Source of the DNA: JAJRXR01 sp041402005
GTDB lineage: Bacteria > Planctomycetota > Phycisphaerae > Phycisphaerales > UBA1924
DNA length: 64,000 nt
Direction: 5' to 3'
Assembly (NCBI GenBank): GCA_041402005.1
Contig: JAWKTB010000002.1
Span: forward strand, 186,001-250,000
Numbering within the stretch: the first letter of the stretch is position 1; every line of letters begins with the position of its first letter. Positions 27,831 to 34,784 of the stretch are shown here, one piece after another. The notes under the pieces were generated by a model that did not search any database, had not been told where the DNA came from, and saw only the letters and a program-made list of their open reading frames with translations. The position numbers and the translations under genes were made by a program.

Positions 27831-30800
27831 ATGAGCGGCGACCACAGCAGATTCACCTTCGACCCGTGGAAGAACTACACCGACGTCCTCCCCCAGCAGG
27901 GGCGTGTGACGATCGACGCCGACTGGGTCGAGCAGGCCGAGATCACCGACCGGCGCTGGCGCTCAGAGTCCTACGACATCCTCAACAAGTGCGTCGTCCC
28001 GATGACCACGCCCGACGCCTTCAAGATCACGCCGACTGGGCTCGGCGCCTTCACCATCGGCGTCGGGCGGATGTACGTGGACGGCATCCAGATCGAGAAC
28101 CACGGCGTGGCCCCGCTCGCCTACGACGCCGTCCTCTCCGAGTTGCGGGGGACCAACCCCGTCGCGTACGACGCCCAGCCGCACTACCCCGGGGCGCCGG
28201 GCGTGGGCGTGAACGCCCAGACCGATCTCGTCTACGTCGACGTCTGGGAGCGTGAGATCGCCGCGGTCCAGGACCCACACATCCGCGACGTCGCCCTCGG
28301 CGGCGTCGACACCGCCACCCGCATCCAGACCGTCTGGCAGATCAAGGTCCTCGAAGACGTCGGCGACGTCTCCTGCCCCGACACCATCCAGAAATGGACC
28401 GACGAAACGGCGCCACCCACCGGGCGACTCACGACCTCCGTCATCGCCCCGCCCGCCAGCGAGGACCCGTGCATCATCAGCCCCACCGGCGGCTACCGGG
28501 GCCTCCACAACAGGCTCTACCGCGTCGAGCTGCACGAGGGCGGGGAGCTCAGCGGTGGCTCCGGCGTCGCCGGCGCCACGCCACGATTCAAGTGGTCACG
28601 CCACAACGCCTCGATCATGGCCGAGGTCGAGTCCGTCGTCGCGTCTCTGCAGGCAGAACTGACGCTCTCGACGCTCGGTCGTGACGACCTGCTCAGCATC
28701 GCCGTGGGCGATTGGATCGAGATCCGCGACGAGCACACGGCGCTCACGGGCGGGCCGGGCCAGATGGCGCAGGTCATCGGGATCCCGAGCCCCGCCGACC
28801 GCATCATCAAGATCGATCGGAACATCGACCCCTCGTTCGACGTCGCGGACCGGGCCCGACGCACGCACGTCGTGCGCTGGGACCAGAGCAGCGGCGTGGA
28901 CGCCAACGGTCTCATCGATGCCGCCGCCGGGCCGATCACCCTGGAGGCCGGCATTCAGGTCGAGTTCAGCGACGGGACCTACCGCGCGGGCGACAGTTGG
29001 TCGTTTGCCGCCCGGACAAGCGACGGCTCCATCGAGGAGCTGGTCGACGCCCCGCCCAGAACGACGCCGCACCATTACTGCCGCCTCGCGCTCGTCACCT
29101 GGACTTCGAGCGGCGGCGACGCCGAGGACTGCCGCGAGTTCTGGCCTCCCAAGTCCGGGTGCTGCGTCAGCGTCCGTCCGGGCGAGGATGTGCAGGGCGC
29201 GATCGACCGCGTCGTGGCCGCCGGCGGCGGGTGCGTCCAGCTTTGCCGGGGTGTCCACCACCTCACCAAGCCCCTCCGCCTCCACAACGCCCGGAATCTC
29301 CACTTCCATGGCGTCGGCCCGGCGAGCATCCTCCACATCGAGGCCGACGACGGCCTCGGCGCCATCGAGGTCGTCGGCGCTCGGATGGTCCGTATCAGCG
29401 ACATGACGATCCTCGGCGACCGCGCCACGACCGTCGTCGGCGTCTCGGGACTCGCCGCCCACGGCATGCGCCCGACGATCGGCCTCACCCTCGACGCCCT
29501 CACCGTCGTCGCCCTGCCGACCTCGCGCGCCCCGAACCTCGCCGGCATCCGCCTGCGTGACTGTTCCGAAATCCATATCGAGGACTGCCGCATCTACGGT
29601 CGCAACGCCATCCTCGCCGATGCGATGACGAGCCAAGCGGAGAAGCCGACGATCCACCTCCGGGCAAGCGCCTTCGGAGTCGATCCCATCGCGGACGTCA
29701 AGCTCGTCGACGTCACGCTGCGATTCACCGACGTCGGCGTCGGGGCGTTCCTCGCCGACCGCTGGACGCTCGAACGATGCGACATCCGATCGGTCAATCT
29801 CGCCGATCATGGTGGGGGGCTCCCGATTCCCCCGGGCGGGTCCGAGTCCGCCAAGTACGATGCGCTCTTCGAGCTGCTCGACACCCGGATTTTCCCGAGC
29901 GAGGGCGTGACCACCGCCGGCGCCTGCGTCCGCGTCGGACACTGGGATCGCTCCCGCCTGCACGCCTGCGTGATGGTGGCGCAGTCCGGCGTGGATGGCA
30001 TGTGGCTCGGGCGAACCCGCGTCACCGCCTGCGACATTCGCGCCGGACGCGACGCCGTGATGTTCCCCGAGCTCGACCGGTGCTCGATCGACCGGTGCAC
30101 ACTGACCGCTGAACTCGGCGTCGGCTTTGCGACCGCCTACAGCGACCGCATCCGTTTCAACAGGATCCGCGCCCCGCGCGGTATCCTCGGCATGAGCAAG
30201 TCAGCCGGCAGCCAGCTTCGCCTGCGCGAGCTGCAACGCTGGGCGCAGCACCTCGGCGCCGCCGGCGCGACCAACGACGTCCTCGCCGTCTTTGTCCATC
30301 GTGCGCTGCAGGCGATGGGTCTGACGCTCGCGGACCTCCCGACCTACTCGACCCTGCTCCAGCTGATCGCGTTCCAGGTCCTCCTCCGCCTGGAGGGCAA
30401 GCACGGCGAGAAGGCGGGCGTGCCCTCGCTCGTCGTCGACCTCCGCATCGAGGGCAACGACGTCGAGTGCCCCACCGCGAGATCGTCGTCGCCGGCGTGC
30501 ATCGTCATCGAGGACTTCATCCCGATCGGTGGACTGCGCGTCGATGCGAACAGACTCCACGCCGTCAGCGGTCAGAGCGTCCGCATCAATGCGGCGTCCA
30601 TGGCGGGCCACCCGGCATTCACCTACCTGCTCATCAACGCCCTCTTGCGCGCTGTGACCCAGGCCATGACGACCGCCGCGGGCTCGATCACGAATACCGA
30701 TTTTCTCAACCTGCTCAGAGTACTGATGCGCTGGTGGACCGGGACCGTGGCGCCGTTCTTCGAAGCCAACGCCTCCGCCGACAACCGGGTGCAGGACAAC

Positions 30801-32819
30801 TCGGTCGTCAGCCGCCAGGCCGGGATCGAGTCCAACCTCTTCGAGCTCACGGTCCGTGGCAACCACGTCACGATGTGCGAGACCGGTCTGAGTCGTCGCA
30901 AGATCGACACGGCGGCCGGCGAGATGATCGCCGATCCGAAAGTGGCGCCCCTCGGCTACGCGCTCCGCAACGGAAGGAAGGCCTACGTCGCCTACACCGT
31001 CACGAAGTACGACGCGGACGCGGGCGCCACGCTCACAACCGCGGCGGGCGCGACGGGCGACCCCGACATCATCAGCGCCGCGGTCGACGCCGAGGCCGCG
31101 CACGCCGCCGGGGACAAGGCCGTGCTCGAGGCCAAGATCCTGGACATCGCATCAGGCCTGGCCAAATACGCCAACACCTGCGCCATCTGGATGAAGGGCG
31201 CCGGCTGTCGTGTCATCGACAACCACGCCATCGTCCCCGCCGACATCGACTCCGACACACGCGGGCGGGGTGGCATCCGAATCTGGGCCGACCCCGACGA
31301 GGACGCCTACGCGGCGATCCTCATCGCCATCATGCTCGGCCTCGGCGTCGACGAACGCCTCGGGATCACCGAGACGCTCATCGCTCGCAACGAGGTCGTC
31401 GGCGGCATCGGGCATGGCATCGAAGTCCGCGAAACCCCCGTTTTCTTCGACGTCAAGGTCCAGAACAACCAGGTCCGTGCCGTCGGCGCCGCCGGAATAT
31501 GCATCGACGACGCCTCCGCCGTCGTCGGCGTCGAGATCACCGACAACCAGGTCGCCGACTGCGGCTCCATCACCGAGGCCGCGGACGCCGAGGATACCTC
31601 GGGCGGCATCGTCGTCCGCACCGCCGCCCTCTGCCGCATCGCGGGCAACCAGGTCACCCGCGCCGAGGCTGCCGAGAAGGAACGAACCGCCGCCGGGATC
31701 GAGTGCGAATCGATCATACATCTCACCGTCGACGCGAACCGCGTCATCGACTGTGGCGGATCGGCCGGCGACGCCCACGATGGCGGCATCATCCTCCTTG
31801 AGGTCTACGGCGATGTCTCGATCAGCAACAACGAAGCGCTCGATAACAGAGGCAACGCCGTCTTCTGGGTCAACTCCTCAGATTCGCCCGACACCGTGAT
31901 CAGCTCGACGCTGCAAAGCCTGCTCGCGCTGTACCGGCAAGGGGCGGGAAACGCCATCACAAGCGCGACCATGACCGCGTCCTCCAACATGGAGGTCATC
32001 GATTTCGAGGATGTCGGGGCGGGGAAGCGCTTCGGCAACAACGACACGTTCTCGTCAGCTGGGTACAAGTTCTTGGTGACACTCAACTCCAACGGCAAGG
32101 TGGACACGAGGTCGAACACAGGCTCGGCAACGGGGGTATATGTCATGCGCGCGTACATCGAGGCGTTCCTCAATTATCCAGTCTCGATGCTCGTGTTTGA
32201 CTACGAAATCTTCGCCGTCGAGACCCTGCATCTCTTTATCAATGGAGATCGCCACGTGCTTCAGGGCTTCGTCGATTCGGATGGCAAGACACTCTCCGGG
32301 GTCAAGATTTCCGTCAGCTCGGACTCCACTGGACGATCGGGCACGGTCACGCTCGAGGGCGACATCACCGCCTTCAAGATCGGGGCGATGACCGAGGGGC
32401 TCCTCCTCGACAACATCCGCTTCGCCAAGGAGAAGGTCGAGCCCGTCGCCGTCACCACCACCGGCCTGATCGGCGACAACCGACTTGCCATGCCGTCCTC
32501 GCTCGCAAGATCGATCCTCACCGTCGCCGGCGTCGGGTCCATCAACATGACGGGGAATCTCCTCCGGTACCGTTCCGCGGGCGACAAGGACGACACACGA
32601 TCGTGGCTCTGCGGAGTACGAAACCTCGTGCTTTCGTCCAACACGTTCGAGACCGATCAGGCCTCGGGCGATGCATCCATCCCGCTGAAGGCCGTCGGCG
32701 TCACCAGCGGGGCGATCGTGGGCAACGTCTCCCCCGGGGCCATCAACGTCTTCCACGCCGACCCGATCCGATCCATCGTCTATAAGGGAATGAATGTGCC
32801 GGAGGCGATTCTGTCATGA
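27831..32819 (+). CDS. DUF6519/right-handed beta-helix tail-fibre protein
   Basis: A 1662-residue protein. The N-terminus (SRFTFDPWKNYTDVLPQQGR, VTIDADWVEQAEI) matches DUF6519, a domain found in large proteins of eCIS loci. From about residue 443 (VRPGEDVQGAIDRVVAAGG) to 1370 it is a right-handed parallel beta-helix with many short repeats of the type I.GN.V, interrupted near 800-1060 by helical segments. Residues about 1384-1537 form a separate beta-sandwich-like domain (MEVIDFEDVGAGKRF, LLLDNIRFA) set into the helix, whose DNA is visibly lower in GC. The beta-helix resumes to the C-terminus. By position and build it is the likely receptor-binding or target-degrading fibre. Catalytic activity is not demonstrable by eye. 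Confidence 0.8.
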   Translation: MSGDHSRFTFDPWKNYTDVLPQQGRVTIDADWVEQAEITDRRWRSESYDILNKCVVPMTTPDAFKITPTGLGAFTIGVGRMYVDGIQIENHGVAPLAYDAVLSELRGTNPVAYDAQPHYPGAPGVGVNAQTDLVYVDVWEREIAAVQDPHIRDVALGGVDTATRIQTVWQIKVLEDVGDVSCPDTIQKWTDETAPPTGRLTTSVIAPPASEDPCIISPTGGYRGLHNRLYRVELHEGGELSGGSGVAGATPRFKWSRHNASIMAEVESVVASLQAELTLSTLGRDDLLSIAVGDWIEIRDEHTALTGGPGQMAQVIGIPSPADRIIKIDRNIDPSFDVADRARRTHVVRWDQSSGVDANGLIDAAAGPITLEAGIQVEFSDGTYRAGDSWSFAARTSDGSIEELVDAPPRTTPHHYCRLALVTWTSSGGDAEDCREFWPPKSGCCVSVRPGEDVQGAIDRVVAAGGGCVQLCRGVHHLTKPLRLHNARNLHFHGVGPASILHIEADDGLGAIEVVGARMVRISDMTILGDRATTVVGVSGLAAHGMRPTIGLTLDALTVVALPTSRAPNLAGIRLRDCSEIHIEDCRIYGRNAILADAMTSQAEKPTIHLRASAFGVDPIADVKLVDVTLRFTDVGVGAFLADRWTLERCDIRSVNLADHGGGLPIPPGGSESAKYDALFELLDTRIFPSEGVTTAGACVRVGHWDRSRLHACVMVAQSGVDGMWLGRTRVTACDIRAGRDAVMFPELDRCSIDRCTLTAELGVGFATAYSDRIRFNRIRAPRGILGMSKSAGSQLRLRELQRWAQHLGAAGATNDVLAVFVHRALQAMGLTLADLPTYSTLLQLIAFQVLLRLEGKHGEKAGVPSLVVDLRIEGNDVECPTARSSSPACIVIEDFIPIGGLRVDANRLHAVSGQSVRINAASMAGHPAFTYLLINALLRAVTQAMTTAAGSITNTDFLNLLRVLMRWWTGTVAPFFEANASADNRVQDNSVVSRQAGIESNLFELTVRGNHVTMCETGLSRRKIDTAAGEMIADPKVAPLGYALRNGRKAYVAYTVTKYDADAGATLTTAAGATGDPDIISAAVDAEAAHAAGDKAVLEAKILDIASGLAKYANTCAIWMKGAGCRVIDNHAIVPADIDSDTRGRGGIRIWADPDEDAYAAILIAIMLGLGVDERLGITETLIARNEVVGGIGHGIEVRETPVFFDVKVQNNQVRAVGAAGICIDDASAVVGVEITDNQVADCGSITEAADAEDTSGGIVVRTAALCRIAGNQVTRAEAAEKERTAAGIECESIIHLTVDANRVIDCGGSAGDAHDGGIILLEVYGDVSISNNEALDNRGNAVFWVNSSDSPDTVISSTLQSLLALYRQGAGNAITSATMTASSNMEVIDFEDVGAGKRFGNNDTFSSAGYKFLVTLNSNGKVDTRSNTGSATGVYVMRAYIEAFLNYPVSMLVFDYEIFAVETLHLFINGDRHVLQGFVDSDGKTLSGVKISVSSDSTGRSGTVTLEGDITAFKIGAMTEGLLLDNIRFAKEKVEPVAVTTTGLIGDNRLAMPSSLARSILTVAGVGSINMTGNLLRYRSAGDKDDTRSWLCGVRNLVLSSNTFETDQASGDASIPLKAVGVTSGAIVGNVSPGAINVFHADPIRSIVYKGMNVPEAILS

Positions 32820-33994
32820 CCAGCAACAAATACGAACATGAACTGTCCACCGCGTTGTCTGCGTTTTTCGAGAGTCTCGCGGGCGAGCTCGGCGCCGACG
32901 CCGATCCCGCGAAGATGGACAAGACCAATGCCGCCATCGACAAGACGGCCGCCGTCCTCACCGCCGCCGGCGCGGAGGCGAAGCGCACCCTGCTCACCTC
33001 GCGCCTTACGGCGCTCACCGATACCCAATCCACCCTCGCTCGGCGAGAGCGACGCCTCAGCGGTCTGCTCTCCGCCATTGGTGACGCGCCGAAACCGGGC
33101 AAGAACCGGGCGGCGCTCACGGTGCGCGTCCTCTCCGGCTCGACCGGCGCCCCGCTCCCGGGCGTGCCCGTCGCGCTCGTCGCAGATCGCACCGAGGAGT
33201 CCACGCTGCCCGTCGTCACGACCAACGACGTCGGGACGGCGATCTGGGCCTTCGACGCCGAGACGCTCTCCGAGATCGGCGAAACGCGCCTCCGCCCCAT
33301 CGTCAGAGCCGAGTCGGGCGAGTCGATCGTCGCGACGGGTGACGCGGTGCAGCTCCAAGCCGGCGTCTCGAGCCGGATCGAGCTCTCCGCCCCCGCGGGC
33401 AAGCTGCCCGCCGCCCAGGCCAGGGCGGACCATCTTGCCGCCTCGCTCAAGACGCGCGCAAGTCGTTATGCAGGGCGCCGAGCCGAGCTCGGGACGCGTG
33501 CCGACCTCGCGACCTTCACGATGGCCGGCGGCGCCGAGGTCGTGCGTCCCGACGTGAGCACTCTCACCGATCGACGTCTCGATTACGGCGTCCGATCGCC
33601 CCTCGCCTCGATCGAGGGCGTTGGCCCACAGTACACGGCCCGGCTCGAAGCCGTGGGCGTGCGAGACATCGTCGACCTCGTCCGTCTTGCGGGCACGCCC
33701 GAGCGACGTGCCGAACTCGCCGAGCGGTCGGGTGTCGGAGAACGCCAGCTCGAGAAGTGGGTCGTCTCCGCGGATCTCCAGCGTGTCGATGGCATCGACC
33801 GCCACGCCGCCGAGTTGCTGCGAGAATCGGGCGTTGAATCGGTCGAGGCGTTGGCCAACGTCGAGCCGGCTGCCCTCCGCCGCCGCGCATCCACCACCAA
33901 CACCCGGCTTGAGATCGTCGAGGAACTCCCCTCGCTGGAGACACTCGAGGCCTGGCGTGTGGCCGCCTCCAAGCTCGCTCGCCCGACGGACTAA
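32816..33994 (+). CDS. DUF4332 helix-hairpin-helix protein, last gene of the eCIS operon
   Basis: A 392-residue protein; the ATG overlaps the fibre stop (ATGA). Residues 1-95 are helical (DKTNAAIDKTAAVLTAAG). Residues about 100-185 look like a carboxypeptidase-regulatory/Ig-like beta domain (LTVRVLSGSTGAPLPGVPVALV). Residues about 260-365 form paired helix-hairpin-helix motifs of DUF4332 type (LASIEGVGPQYTARLEAVGV; VDGIDRHAAELLRESGV). Such HhH units normally mediate nucleic-acid or protein contacts. DUF4332-like proteins occur at the ends of other eCIS clusters as far as I recall, but no role is known. Its stop overlaps the stop of the convergent response regulator by three bases within 33991-33994. 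Confidence 0.75.
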   Translation: MTSNKYEHELSTALSAFFESLAGELGADADPAKMDKTNAAIDKTAAVLTAAGAEAKRTLLTSRLTALTDTQSTLARRERRLSGLLSAIGDAPKPGKNRAALTVRVLSGSTGAPLPGVPVALVADRTEESTLPVVTTNDVGTAIWAFDAETLSEIGETRLRPIVRAESGESIVATGDAVQLQAGVSSRIELSAPAGKLPAAQARADHLAASLKTRASRYAGRRAELGTRADLATFTMAGGAEVVRPDVSTLTDRRLDYGVRSPLASIEGVGPQYTARLEAVGVRDIVDLVRLAGTPERRAELAERSGVGERQLEKWVVSADLQRVDGIDRHAAELLRESGVESVEALANVEPAALRRRASTTNTRLEIVEELPSLETLEAWRVAASKLARPTD

Positions 33995-34392
33995 GCGGCG
34001 CTGCGTGCTTGGCAGGCGTCCTCGCGCGTCGCCAGTTCGAGCTCGATCCGTGCGAGCAGGTCCCCCGAGTCGAACGGCTTGCGAAGCAGCGAGACACCCG
34101 GGATGAAGTGAAGCTCGTGGTCGAAGACCTCCCGGTATCCCGTGATCACGATGATCGGCACGTCCGAGTGCCGCCGGATCGACTCCACCACGCTGGTCCC
34201 GCCCCCACCCGGCATCGCCAGGTCCGTGATGACCACGTCGATGTACTCCTTGTCGAACAACGCGATGCCCTGGGCGCCCGACCCCGCCGTCACGCACCGG
34301 ACCCCGGCGGCGCGCAGGCGGGCGGCAATCGCCTCCACCATCCCCTCGTCGTTGTCGATCAGCAAAGCCACAGGGGCGTCGGCGTTGAGCAT
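33991..34392 (-). CDS. stand-alone response-regulator receiver domain
   Basis: A 133-residue single-domain receiver protein. I chose the ATG at 34392 because a good AGGAGG lies five bases upstream; the longer frame to 34728 adds a non-homologous Arg/Ser-rich leader. The complete receiver set is present: acidic pocket D13, D15 and E16 (LLIDNDEG), phosphoacceptor D57 (VVITDLAMPG), switch T84 (VIVITGYRE) and K105 (LLRKPFD). No output domain follows, so it acts as a CheY-like shuttle or phosphate sink. No histidine kinase lies nearby. It converges on the eCIS operon with a 4-base overlap, so transcripts from the two strands may interfere. Confidence 0.9.
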   Translation of the reverse strand: MLNADAPVALLIDNDEGMVEAIAARLRAAGVRCVTAGSGAQGIALFDKEYIDVVITDLAMPGGGGTSVVESIRRHSDVPIIVITGYREVFDHELHFIPGVSLLRKPFDSGDLLARIELELATREDACQARSAA

Positions 34393-34784
34393 CGCGGCCT
34401 CCTCATCGTCTCCTCGCGGGCGCCCTCGACGCCCTCGGGGAGTGTCCAAACCGCACGCCGGGTGTCGACCCACTTTGCCCGACGACCTCGTCACCACCTC
34501 CGTCCGCCCGCCCGCACTCGACCTCAGAGGCGAGATGATCGGACGGGCGCTGAGGGAACCCCTTTCTTCCTGCTCGGTCTTCTTCTCGGTCGGCGGTTGT
34601 TCTCTTGAAGACATGCCGGTCGTGAACCACCGCGAGCCGCCTCTGGCGACTCTGAACCGAGCACAAGACAAAGAGGACCGCGTGGCGCCGCGGACCAAGA
34701 TGCAGGCGCACGAAGAAATGGGCCTCACCCCCCATCCGATCGAGGGGGTGAGGCCCGCAGGGGTCCCGGAGAGAGTGTGTCAGC
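34393..34784. other. non-coding gap with terminator, otherwise featureless
   Basis: The 392 bases between the receiver gene and the secreted-protein gene (both minus strand) hold the terminator at 34720-34756. The rest should contain the receiver-gene promoter, but I recognise no clear -35/-10 pair. Open frames here on both strands are extensions or shadows without ribosome binding sites. Confidence 0.5.
34720..34756 (-). terminator. intrinsic terminator-like hairpin
   Basis: A perfect 13-bp stem, GGGCCTCACCCCC (34720-34732) and GGGGGTGAGGCCC (34744-34756), with an 11-base loop. It lies 29 bases beyond the stop of the minus-strand secreted-protein gene ending at 34785. On the minus strand it is followed by ATTTCTTCG, a weak U-rich tail. 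Confidence 0.75.

Noticed and set aside
25379..27856. Very long minus-strand open frame (825 codons) opposite the gpI-like gene, and similar ones at 16443-18776, 12229-14220 and 19867-21864
   Set aside because: High GC makes antisense frames long. The products are Arg/Gly/Asp-rich without domains, and the plus-strand genes opposite have clear families and coupled starts.
2142..33994. Prophage or type VI secretion system
   Set aside because: There are no terminase, portal, capsid, integrase or lysis genes, and no TssJLM/TssK membrane or wedge genes. DUF4255, DUF4157 and the AAA+ ATPase point to eCIS.
34393..34728. Longer start for the receiver gene
   Set aside because: The extra 112 residues show no homology, while AGGAGG stands five bases before the ATG at 34392.
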